From NCBI GenBank assembly GCA_021234155.1, contig JAJEKV010000024.1, forward strand, positions 15,769,030 to 15,833,029: 64,000 nt of DNA, given 5' to 3'. The position numbers and the translations under genes were made by a program. The notes beneath the pieces are model-generated. The model was not told the DNA's origin. It saw only the letters and a program-made list of their open reading frames with translations, and did not search any database. This document shows, piece by piece, positions 35,495-45,773 of the stretch (position 1 is its first letter; every line of letters starts with the position of its first letter). The stretch is from Isoetes taiwanensis (taxonomy: Eukaryota > Streptophyta > Lycopodiopsida > Isoetales > Isoetaceae).

Positions 35495-35990
35495 ACTGTA
35501 GGAAAGAATACTTGAATTTCTACATGTCTAATAATTCTATTGTCACATGTCTTTATAGATGTAGGAAAGAATATTTGATTCTCTACATGTCTTATACTTC
35601 CATTCACATGTCTTTATAGTAGTAGGACAGAGTACTTTATTTGCTAAGGCATTGTAGGAAAGAATACATGAATTGCGACATGTGTAATACTTCTATTGTC
35701 ACATGTCTTTATAGAAGTAGGAAAGAATACTTGATTCTCTACATGTCGTATGCTTCCATGTCACATGTCTTTATAGTAGTAGGACAGAGTACTTTATTTG
35801 CTAAGGCATTGTAGGAAAGAATACATGAATTACGACATGTGTAATACTTCTATTGTCACATGTCTTTATAGAAGTAGGAAAGAATACTTGATTCTCTACA
35901 TGTCCTATCCTTCCATATCACGGGTCTTTATAGTGGTAGGACAGAGTACTTGATTTGCTACATGTGATGCACGTGCACGATCATATGTCC
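35495..35990. repeat. Minisatellite, ~158-bp higher-order unit
   Basis: Subunits built on GTAGGAAAGAATAC, CTACATGTC and GTCTTTATAG recur. GTAGGAAAGAATACATGAATTrCGACATGTG-type sequence at 35,653 returns at 35,811 (158 bases). The next subunit at 35,717 returns near 35,875, and GTAGGACAGAGTACTT at 35,779 returns at 35,937. It lies in the subterminal region of the CACTA-like element, where such repeats are typical. Confidence 0.8.
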
Positions 35991-37125
35991 TTATACTAGT
36001 ATTCCATGCAAGACAAGTTACTTCAACTACTTCAATTACTTAACGTCTATTTTTGCATAACAAAACCATCAAGAATTTGATTTGTATCCCTTGAGAGGGT
36101 GCAGGACCGCTGCAACAAATCCCTAAGCATTAATGTCATAGGACCACGCAAAATCCTAACAATATCCTAACGTCATCAAGTCCATGTCCATGTCATTCAT
36201 ATCTTGCCTTGGTCATTCATGCGTTGGAGCCTACGTGGCATGTTGAAGCCTTGGTGGTATGTTGGAGCGTAGGTGGCATGTTGGAGCCTAGGTGGCATGT
36301 TAGAGCTCACGTGGCATGTTGGAGCCCAGGTGGCATGTTGCAGCCTACGTGGCATGTTGGAGCTGATGGTGGCATATTTGAGCCACGTTGGCATGCTTGA
36401 GCCTAGGTGGCACGTTGGAGCCAACTTGGCATGTTGGAGCCTATGTGGCATGTTGGAGCCTAGGTGGCATGTTGGAGCCCAGGTGGCATGATGGAGCCTA
36501 GGTGGCATGCTAGGTGGCATGTTGGAGCCCACGTGGCATGTTGGGCGTGGGTGGCACGTTGGAGCCTAGGTGGCATGCTAGAGCTCACGAGGCATGTTGG
36601 AGCCTAGTTGGCATGTTGGCGCCCTCGTGGCATGTTGAAGCCTTGGTGGCATGTTGGAGCCTAGGTGGCATATTGCTTGAGCCTAGGTGGCACGTTGGAG
36701 CCAACTTAGCATGTTGGAGCTCACGTGGCATGTTGGAGCCACCGTGGCATGTTGGAGCCTAGGTGGCATGTTGGAGCCTACATGGCATGTTGGAGCCTAG
36801 GTGGCATGTTTGAGCCACCTTGGCACGCTTGAGCCTAGGTGGCATGTTGGAGCCACCTTGGCATCTTTGGAGCCTAGGTGGCATGTTGGAGCCTAGGTGG
36901 CACGCGTTGAGCCTAGGTGGCATGCTAGAGCTCACGAGGCATGTTGGAGCCTACGTGGCATGTTGAAGCCCAGGTGGCATGTTGGAGCCTAGGTGGCATA
37001 TTTGAGCCACCTTGGCATGCTTGAGCCTAGGTGGCACGTTGGAGCCAACTTGGCATGTTGGAGCTCACGTGGCTTGTTGGAGCTCACGTGGCATGTTGGA
37101 GCCCAGGTGGCATGTTATAGCCTAG

Positions 37126-37420
37126 GTGGCCAGACCCCAGGAGACGGACATCACAAAGGTTACCGAGGCAGGCTTTCCTACCAGTGCTCCTCCGGGAGGG
37201 CAAATGCCAATGCCTCCCTTCCCGGAACCCGGTTTCCCTATCCGACCGTTGAATTCTCCATTCAGGTAACTTGCTTTGAGCAGGCTCAAAAAAATTCAAG
37301 ATCTGTCCGGGAGAACATATCAAACCGCAAAGTGTCCTGCAGTCGACCGTGTAGAAACCCAAGTGTTTTGTCGTTCGGGCAGTACAAAGGCTCCGGAATG
37401 GAGATTTGACTTCGCCATGT
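37126..37420. repeat. Dispersed repeat S, copy 2
   Basis: CCCCAGGAGACGGACATCAC..CCGAGGCAGG..CTCCTCCGGGAGGGCAAATGCC, related to 1-330 and, inverted, to 39,815-39,900. It lies between the left 19-bp array and the inner inverted repeat T. Confidence 0.65.
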
Positions 37421-37642
37421 CGTCCAAAACAGCGAAATTACCTTAGGGACCAAGTTACACGGTCATTTTTTGCAGCAAAAGAAACACGAACCCTCTACAT
37501 GGCAGTATTATGCAATTCACTACGAACGTGTTGGACATGACCTACTTTGGCGCTTCCGGGAGCAAGGGTGGTCTTCTGCCCACGAAAGTTGGTCTCCAGG
37601 GTAATGTCGATGTTTCGAGTCCGTTGGCAGAGTCAGATCATA

Positions 37643-38643
37643 GTTCCGGGGTGGGAGAGTTGCCCGTCCGTGGCCAAGGACCCTCTAGAGAGGACCTTTG
37701 GGACGAACTTCTTCCGGAAGGTTTTAGGGCTCCGTCTTCTGGCGTCAACGCCCTCCCACTACCTCATGACATTGTGCAAGATCCTGGTCCAATATGGCTA
37801 GGGTATGGCCTCCAAAACGCAAACCCTGTGCCTTGCCAGGTTATTGTAGGGTTTACGTTATGGAGGTCGAGTTTTATTCAGTTGCACTTGAGACATGGTC
37901 GAGAAGCTGCAGTTGAAAACAAGAAGCAATAGAAACTGACAAAATGGGGTTTGGATTCAATCTCCTCCTAGTTTTGCAATTAAAAGTCTAGAGCGCCTTA
38001 TGCAGTGGCAAAATTGTTTGGGATCACTCGGGTTGGCCAATACATCGAAACTCTGTTATTTCATTTCTCACGGCTCCCCATGCATGTTTAGAAATGGTCC
38101 ACCACGTTATCAAAGAAGTCGACCACGTTTTGGCCTCCAAAACGTGAACCCTGTGCGTTGCTAGGTTATTGTAGGGTTTACGTTATGGAGGTCGAGTTTT
38201 ATTCAGTTGCACTTGAGACATGGTCGAGAAGATGCAGTTGAAAACAAGAAGCAATAGAAACTGACGAAATGGGGTTTGGATTTATCCTCCTCCCAGTGTC
38301 GCAATTAGAAGTCAAGAACACATTTTGTAGTAGCAATTTTTTTTAAATGATTTGGGATCGCCAATAGATCCAAAGTCTGTTATTTCAGTTGCCATGGCTC
38401 CGCATGCATGTTCGAAAAAGGTACACCAGGTCCCAAGTGCAACTGACCACGTTTTGGCCTGGCAAGGCACAGGGTTTGCGTTTTGGAGGCCATACCCTAG
38501 CCAGATTGGACCAGGATCTTGCACAATGTCATGAGGTAGTAGGAGGGCGTTGACGCCAGAAGACGGAGCCCTAAAACCTTCCAGAAGAAGTTCGTCCCAA
38601 AGGTCCTCTCTGGAGTGTCCTTGCAACTCTCCCACCCCGGAAC
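37643..38643. repeat. Inner inverted repeat T/T' plus a direct duplication
   Basis: T (37,643-37,842) is the inverted counterpart of T' (38,457-38,643); both contain GTTCCGGGGTGGGAGAGTTG and the start of GGCCTCCAAAACGC. Within the loop, 37,809-37,970 is also repeated directly at 38,131-38,283 (GGCCTCCAAAACG..GGTTATTGTAGGGTTTACG). The structure appears built by successive rearrangements. Confidence 0.75.
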
Positions 38644-39809
38644 ATGCCACCTAGACTCCAACATGCCACATAGGCTCCAACATGCCAAGGTGGCTCAAAC
38701 ATGCCATGTGGGCTCCAACATGCCAAGGTGGCTAAAACATGCCACCTAGGCTAAAACATGCCAAGGTGGCTCCAACATGCCACCTAGGCTCCAACATGCC
38801 ACCTAGGCTCAAACATGCCAAGGTGGGTCGAAAATGCCAAGGTGGCTCCAACATGCCACCTAGGCTCCAACATGCCAACGTGGCTCAAACATTCCACTTA
38901 GGCTCCAACATGCCAAGATGGCTCAAACATGCCATGCGGGCTCCAACATGCCACCCAGGCTCCAACATGCCACATAGGCTCAAGCATCCCAAGGTGGCTC
39001 AAACATGACAAGGTGTCTCAAACATGCCACGGTGGTTCCAACATGCCACCTAGGCTCTAACATGCCAAGGTGGCTCAAACATGCCACGCAGGCTCCAACA
39101 TGCCACCTAGGCTCTAACATGCCAAGGTGGCTCAAACATGCCACCTAGGCACTAACATGCCATCTAGGCTCAAACATGCCAAGGTGGCTCAAACATGCCA
39201 CGCATGCTCCAACATGCCACCTAGGCTCTAACATGCCAAGGTGGCTCAAACATGCCACCTAGGCACTAACATGCCATCTAGGCTCAAACATGCCAAGGTG
39301 GCTCAAACATGCCACGCGGGCTTCAACATGCCACCTAGGCTGCAACATGCCAAGGTGGCTCAAACATGCCACGAGGACTCCCAACATGCCACCTAGGCTC
39401 CAACATGCCAAGGTGGCTCAAACATGCCACCTAGGCTCAAACATGCCAAGGTGGCTCAAATATGCCACGTGGACTCCAACATACCAAGGTGGCTCAAACA
39501 TGCCACCTAGGCTCTAACATGCCACTTAGGCTCAAACATGCCAACGTGACTCCAACATGCCAAGGTGGCTCAAGCATGCCATCTAGGCTCAAGCATGCCA
39601 CCTAGGCACTCCAAGTGGTGACGTGGCATGCCAAGTAAGCAAGATCAAGTTTTGACTAGGCAAAAAATGAAAAGATGTCCATCTTTGGTCTTTTCATTGG
39701 GTGATGTTGGCAAATTTTGGGCGACATGGCTAGATGGTGGTGGCGTGGACATGATGACTAGGATTTTATGCAAAAAATATGATAACCTTTGGAATTTTTG
39801 GTAGAGGAG

Positions 39810-40030
39810 TTTGGCATTGGCATTTGCCCTCTCGGAGGAGTGCTGGCAGGAAAGGCACCCTCGGCAACCTTTCTGAGGTCCGTCTCCTGGGGTCTGGCCT
39901 CTCCCATCTGGTGAGGAACCTGCGCAAAGTCCTGGCCTGGTTCGATTTGGGGAAGGGTGTCAGTGCAAGACACTCGACACTCTTTCAAAGGTCCTGGCAA
40001 CAGACGAGCAACTCCACCACTCTGGAACTG
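39810..40030. repeat. Dispersed repeat S, copy 3 (inverted)
   Basis: GGCATTTGCCCTCTCGGAGGAG, GCACCCTCGGCAACC and GTCCGTCTCCTGGGGTCTGGCC are the reverse complement of repeat S at 37,126-37,200. It lies outside the right 19-bp array. Confidence 0.65.
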
Positions 40031-41047
40031 TGAATTGGCTTTGTTAATGGACTCAAAATGTCGATATTAGCATGAGAATCAAGTTTTGTATGCCTGCAGA
40101 ATACTGCCTCGTGGGGCGTTTGCGTTTCTTCTTCGATTATGTTCTTACTATGACTACGGTCAGATAAAGTTCACAACTTTAAAACGCCTCGTTCACTAGT
40201 AAGTACATGTTCCCAAATATCTACCTTGGGTTTTAAATCCAGTCCACATCAGGTACTCCTACTCCCAATGAAAGTTTGGTCCTGAAATGATATGGCAATG
40301 ACATGGCAACTTGGAAAATAAAATTTTACTAGCTATTTTTAACTCTTTCAAAACATATTCCTTGCCAAATTTCTATACAAACATCCTAAAAAGTTATCAT
40401 ATGTCTTACAAGAATGCCTAGTCATCAAGTCCATATCACTCATATCTTGCCATGTCAGCCAAAAATTGCGACATCACCCATGGAAGGCAAAAGTTGTACA
40501 TTTGGTCTTGCGTACTCTTGGCATGACATGTCACTGCTTGAGGTGCCACATCATCATATTCCATGCCAACTTTTGCTGAATATGGGATACTTAATATATA
40601 AGATCCCATATTTGACTATAAAATAGTCAAACCTTTGTGGAGTGATGTATCCTAAATTTCAACAAATCAGGTGCTAGAAACTTGGCGGGTTATATAGATC
40701 ATTTTGCCTAGTATTTACAAACTTGTGGGGAATAATAGTGAGCCAAATGGGAGCACATGTTCCAGGGGAGGCGATTCCCGCCAAAAACATAGTGCTCAAC
40801 TGAAGCTATTACACCTGTCCCTTTTTATGTTTGTCAAAAAAATAAACCATAATTTTTATGCCTTGGGCCATCGCATGGCAAGATGCTTCGGCGGTGCCAC
40901 CGCAGAGGGCTCGCGGCCCTCTGCCCCAGCTAGAAGCACCGCAACAGCATTATCCCCTGCAATGGCCTCCCTCCTCAAAAAAAATTATATAGTACACATT
41001 TAGGAACCATGCAAATTGTGTAGCACATTTAGGAACCATGCAAATTA
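40031..41047. other. Non-coding interior of the CACTA-like element
   Basis: No gene is recognised. A TCATCAAGTCCATrTC..ATATCTTGCC stretch at 40,433-40,455 repeats 36,174-36,211 directly, so flanks of the fold-back element are partly duplicated. A CG-rich hairpin (GAGGGCTCGCGGCCCTCTG) lies at 40,907-40,926. A duplicated 28-mer around CACATTTAGGAACCATGC lies at 40,995-41,045. Confidence 0.5.
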
Positions 41048-42082
41048 AGTAAAATTAAGGGAAATCTTTAAAAATGCCCTTGTATTTTTGCATATTTATC
41101 GAAATGCCCTTATATTTTTGTTATTTGTAAAAATGCCCTTAATTTAAGACAATGGAAATTTTCTGTAAAACAATGCAAATGAAAGCTCCATCAAGAACTC
41201 CTTTGACTGAAGCAGGAATCGGAAGAACCGGGGGCATCAAATCCCCTCCTCCATGTCAAATCTCATGTTTTCGATTTAAATCCCCCATTTTCGGCAGATC
41301 AATTTCTCATCCACAAAAGAAAGTAGAGTAAAGCTTCGATTCCTTTGAAGCAAGAATCCGCAGAAAAAAACTTGGACATCAAGAATCGGTGGAAAAACAC
41401 CTGGGCATTAAATCACATGCTCTGCATTTGAGTCAAACATCGACTGTTTTTGGCGACAGTAAAGGGATGGCCGGATTTGTTTTGTGATGTTGCAGATGTC
41501 TGAACAGGGGAGTTGAAAATGTGAATAGCTTTAGCAAGGATGTATTTTGATTTGAAGCTCTAAAGGTTTTTGAAGGACAAACTAGATTGGGCACAAACTT
41601 GGAGCGACGAGAAGAAAAAGATTGTCCAGTTTCTGAGTCTGCACCATGTGTTGTTGGAATTTCCAGTTTTCAATTGCTCAGCTCGTGAAAAAGCTGGGAA
41701 CATCGATTTATGAGGTCGAGCAAATAACTGGAACTAGGAGTATTGTCGTCTGCAATTGGTACACGATTTGGAGATAGCTGGAGCGAATTTGGAGTTGCAC
41801 TGGCAGAAGCAGTCTTGAGAAAGGTGGTTTCATCTATTGGGTTAGAATCTTAAGCTCTGTTTTTATCATGTAATCAAGAATTGAAAACAAAAAAGAATAG
41901 ATTTGTACAAAGAACATCAAGACAAATGTAGAGATCGAGCGAAGGAGAGGAGGAACATAGAGATCGATCCAGCTATGCCATATGCAGAAGAGTACAAAAA
42001 TAGGGGCAATTTGATAAATACACAAAATACAAGGGCATTTTAACAATATATAGGGGCATTTTTAAAATTTTCCTTAAAATTA
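41048..42082. mobile_element. 1-kb element with long inverted repeats of AAAATGCCCTT type
   Basis: Left arm 41,048-41,140 (TTTAAAAATGCCCTTGTATTTTTG, then CATATTTATCGAAATGCCC) is the inverse of right arm 41,990-42,082 (CAAAATACAAGGGCATTTTAA, AGGGGCATTTTTAAAATTTTCC). Arms are about 90 bp. AAATTAA-like words flank both sides (AAATTAAGT and AAATTAAAG), a possible 9-bp target duplication with one mismatch, which would suit a Mutator-like element. No transposase inside. Confidence 0.7.
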
Positions 42083-44000
42083 AAGAAGCCGAAACCATCA
42101 ACGGCCGAGATGGACCGAGATGAACGGCCTGGATTTTGATCCAGGTCGTATCATCCTATTGGTTGGGTCGATTTGCCTTCTTTTTTGCTTTCCCGCTTTC
42201 CTTGTGATGCAGCTATGGTGATTCCGTTTCCTGCTCCTTCCAGCTATGGCGATGGCAGCATCCCGTGGTGAGCTCGTGAATCTGGCAGCATCCCGTGGTG
42301 AGCTCGCAGCCTGTTCTAGGTGATTAATACAAGGTTTCACTGGCAGACCCAATATCCCCTCTTTGCCTACACATCTGTAGCTGCGACCTCTGTGTTTGCC
42401 ATGTTTGTCTCTTGTCTGCTTTCTCAATCCACCTCTGCTTTTCTCTTGGCCGAATCTGATTCTGCTGTGGGCTACTCTACCCATGTTCGCCGATCTGCTT
42501 CTGCTGTGTGCTTCTGCTGTTGGGCTAATCTACCATGAAGCTGAATGAAGAATGACAGGGAGCTTGGCAGAAGGGTGATTTCGGCCATATGGCAAATGCC
42601 TAAATGAAGGTTTTTATGCGTCTTGTTTGGGTTGCCTGCAAAAGCTGAAGTCCAATCTTCTGCTTGACGTCCATCTCTATGAGAATGTGGAGACTTACGG
42701 CACATGGCTCTAATTCAATATACAAACCCTTTCATTTCGGTTGACCTTAATACAATGGCTGCGGCATTCAAAACCAACGTCACAGGCTTGGAAAAGGAGC
42801 TTGTGGTTTTGATCATGGAAAACCAAACTCAGGTATGCCTCTCAGGTGTATTTGGCATGTATTGGCAAAAATCATTGTCTGACATGTGCATTTACAGGCC
42901 AGATCAAAGAAATACAACTTTCCAACGTGCTCTGCAAACAGGTTCTGAGTTCCAATAAAATATGAAGACGATGTTGCTACGTGCGAACCTCATGCGCAAT
43001 GATTTTATGGTTAGTGCTAAAGGAAGTGATCTCTGCACGATGAAAGCCAGCAGCTATTTGCAGCATATTCAGATATTTGATCTTATGAGGAAACAGTTTC
43101 TATTTTTGATGCTTCCAATATGCCTTTTTAATGGCATTTGTCCTTTTTAGAAGTAATCTCATCTCCGTATATGATATACAGGTTACACAGTCAGTGTTCA
43201 TCTCTTAGCATGATTTAAGGTAATATGCTTTCATGAACTTTGATTCATTCTGAACTGGCTATGTCTTAGCATAGCATTGTCTTAGGCAAATCTCGGCCTG
43301 CTTAGCTCCTTTCCTTTCTGTTTTGCAAAAGATATTTTACTCTATTTTAGTTTTGCATCGTCTATTATTATTGAATCAATGCAACTCTTTTTTATCACAG
43401 AATAAATTCACTCATGGCTGCAAGGAAGGATATGCTGGTTGGCCTTTTCCTGTCATACATTTTTGTGGTAGAAGCTTCAAGGTCAGTTCCTCTGGCTAGT
43501 TACTTACGGGTTGGGTTGCTCATAAGATTGGAAGCAACCATATATCACGACTTTGGCATCTTTGGGAGGTCTCACTCGATGGGAGAATAGCACATATAAG
43601 ATGGTCCGATCGAACCCCATTGGCACAGTCAACTGTGCTACAGGAACCGAGTCAATACCCGGAGGAACCGAGTCAATACCCGGGCTACAGTGTTTTCAAA
43701 TTATAATAATCTGATGTTTTGATTTAATTGTTCTGAACCTTTAACCATTAATCAAATATGAGTTTTACCCATTGAGTCTTACCCTTGAATGTTTCAATGT
43801 AAATCTAAAATTTAGATTGCAATCTAATAATATCATAGTATCTGTCTTAATGTTTGGGTTTGATTCTTAAAGCCTTCCCTAAAAGGCTGTATTTATTTTG
43901 TTTGTGTTTGCATTCAATTTCAAAGTGTGCTCTATATTTTGCAGATTGAAATTATCACTAGGCAAAAAGAAAAAAGTAGAAGTGGTTTCTTTTTTTTTAA
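42083..44000. other. Unassigned interior, possibly captured gene fragments
   Basis: Codon-like segments with possible splice borders occur. One is 42,745-42,833 (GLEKELVVLIMENQTQ followed by GTATGCC). The following stretch is intron-like and T-rich. A direct duplication of AGGAACCGAGTCAATACCCGG lies at 43,641-43,683. CACTA-like elements often capture host gene pieces, but I cannot name a source gene. Confidence 0.35.
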
Positions 44001-44709
44001 AGAATGTGGGTGCCACGTGTCAAGGTTTGATTAGTTAAAAAGATATCCACATATAAAGAATGAGTGCCACGTGCCAAGATTTGATTGCTTAGAAAACCAA
44101 ACGTGTTGTTTTTGTAAACTTAAAAAAAGTCCACGCATATTTTATTTTGATTTTCTTGCAAAACACTTGGAAACAACTAATTTAAGAAATAACGTGTCTA
44201 CTTTTTAATAGCTACATATAATATTGAGGAAAACAATATTTGAAAATAGTAATTATTTTTAAATGCAATATGTGGATTTCTTTAAAAACTACACATCTTT
44301 CTCTAAGAAAACAATGACAACTTTTAAAAACTACAAGTAGAGGAAAAAAACAAAACGCATAGAAAAAGAGAAAAAGATCTGTCTTTTTTACTTCTTCATT
44401 AGTAGTAATACGTAAATCTATGCGTGTACTTTTCAAAAAAACAACGCATGACTTCTTACAAAAACAACAGTGACAAAAAAAAAACCACACGTAGAAAAAA
44501 ACAGATAAAAACAATAGTGAAAAGAAAGGACACGTTGACAAAAAAGGCCAAAAGACCACCGTGGAAAATTTCTGCCAAAAAACCACTGTCTCTTTGTGCA
44601 AATCTGGATAAACGGGCCACGTGGACTTTTGGGGCCATTTTGGTGTTGTTTTTGGCATAAAACAACACTTCCGTACAAGTAAAAAACAACAGTGGACCAA
44701 AAATTGGGG

Positions 44710-45003
44710 TCAGTGTGTATCCCATAGCTTGTTCTTGCCTCTGGATCCCCCACCTATGGCTTGAGCAAGAGAGTCTAGAGAAACCCATTTCCCTCCCCTA
44801 GGTGGCAAACTAACTTCCGAGGGCAGAATTTGCTGATCATATTGGCAAATGATGTCAGTGTAGTAGGGAGTTCTGGTCAAGGTGGCATGAAGATCAAAGA
44901 GATGATCGAAGACATGAAAGGCTTGCTCGGCAGGGAGTTCACGGATGTGATTAGAGTCATTGTACCATCTAACAAAGCTTGATGGCGCCATTGAGCAGAA
45001 GTG
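44710..45003 (-). CDS. Chromovirus accessory ORF-B, 5' part
   Basis: An ATG at 45,001-45,003 opens MAPSSFVRWYNDSNHIREL, and the frame runs to the insertion at 44,718. The frame is open further upstream to 45,141, but that part looks non-coding (hydrophobic, T-rich), so I prefer the ATG at 45,003. The visible 90-odd residues include AFHVFDHLFDLHATL and a Gly/Lys-rich end. The frame stops artificially at TGA 44,710, which lies inside the inserted element. Downstream sequence at 35,290 continues in the same frame. No domain is recognised. It sits about 770 nt downstream of the H3-like gene, on the same strand. Confidence 0.55.
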   Translation of the reverse strand, partial: HFCSMAPSSFVRWYNDSNHIRELPAEQAFHVFDHLFDLHATLTRTPYYTDIICQYDQQILPSEVSLPPRGGKWVSLDSLAQAIGGGSRGKNKLWDTH

Positions 45004-45199
45004 GCTATGAAAAATGGCTGATGGAAATAAGCAAAGGCCTAGGAAATCGTCAAAGGGGCTGAGAGCAACTCTGATGGGGAGAAAATGACAAATGAGGGCC
45101 CTTTTTTTATAGACTAGGGGTGCCTCGGGTTCCGTGCACAAAGGTTCTTGGTGGGGCAGACTTCGAATCTATGGCCATGGTTGTCCAAATGAGCTACCA

Positions 45200-45620
45200 T
45201 GAAGTGCAATTCTAAGGAAAGCAAAGCAAGAAACACTACATGGCAGTTTGTTGGGTCAAAATTGGTCACTTTGGGCAAAATTGGGCGAAATCGGGTGGCG
45301 TCGCGAGAATTAGCTCTGCGTCGGGCGGGTGATTTTTTTTCACGACGCCGACCACCCGCTGGTCAATTTAATTTCTACGAGGGGTTTTTGGGAATTTAAA
45401 CATCCTAACATGACTTTTCAGCATGATTCTAACCTAACTAGCAACTTTTCTTACTTAAATTGGACGCGTATTAGCATCAAAATGCCGAAATCGGGTGGCG
45501 TCGCGAGAATTAGCTCTGCGTCGGGGGCGCAGGGTGATTTTTCGCGACGCGACTCGGTTTCGCCAGTTGGGCGATTTTTTTTTTGACTAATTAAGCTAGG
45601 GTGTCTAACTAATTAATTTT
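45200..45620. repeat. Direct duplication around AATCGGGTGGCGTCGCGAG
   Basis: CGAAATCGGGTGGCGTCGCG followed by AGAATTAGCTCTGCGTCGGG occurs at about 45,288 and again at about 45,486, spaced about 198 bases. Each is followed by a short CG palindrome-like tail and T8-T10. It lies between the H3-like gene and ORF-B in the chromovirus. No gene is visible. Confidence 0.7.
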
Positions 45621-45773
45621 TCCTTCAACATTCCAATTTTAATGGTCAAAACTAAAGTAAAATTTGAGCTACTTAAACACATTTTCATACAAGAATTAAG
45701 GTCAGTTTACCACAAAATTTTGTATTTATGGGAAAAACTTAATAATTACATTAATTTTAGACAAAACTGCATC

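Larger units (their letters stand above)
36225..39612. mobile_element. Fold-back-like element: inverted arrays of a 19-bp repeat around a ~1.5-kb loop
   Basis: The left array (36,225-37,125) repeats GTGGCATGTTGGAGCCTAG. The right array (38,644-39,612) repeats its reverse complement, CTAGGCTCCAACATGCCAC. Each is about 0.9-1.0 kb, i.e. some 45-50 units. Long terminal inverted repeats built of short tandem repeats define fold-back (FB) elements. The loop has no recognisable gene. Many short ORFs cross the arrays, but they are repeat artefacts. Confidence 0.75.
35294..44717. mobile_element. CACTA-like DNA transposon, non-autonomous, 9.4 kb
   Basis: Terminal inverted repeats of about 31 bp: left CACACTCACCCC..TTTTTGGTCCACTGTTG, right (inverted) CACACTGACCCC..TTTTTGGTCCACTGTTG, with three mismatches. 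Short subterminal motifs recur in both orientations: CCACTGT/ACAGTGG at both ends, CTACATGTC mainly on the left. The TSD is 3 bp. TIRs beginning CAC and a 3-bp TSD fit the CACTA superfamily. No transposase is recognised inside. The interior holds a minisatellite, a fold-back structure, a 1-kb inverted-repeat element and unassigned sequence. Confidence 0.75.

Noticed and set aside
36197-39517. Met-Pro-Arg-Leu and Gly-Met-Leu-Glu-Pro repeat proteins
   Set aside because: They are frames through the 19-bp fold-back arrays on both strands, with no conserved start and frame drift from indels.
38644-39612. CRISPR-like regular repeats
   Set aside because: The repeats are contiguous 19-mers with variants and have no unique spacers; the genome is a plant's.
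44212-44788. Phe-rich minus-strand frames near the right transposon end
   Set aside because: They are translations of A-rich subterminal transposon sequence; only the part beyond 44,718 belongs to ORF-B.
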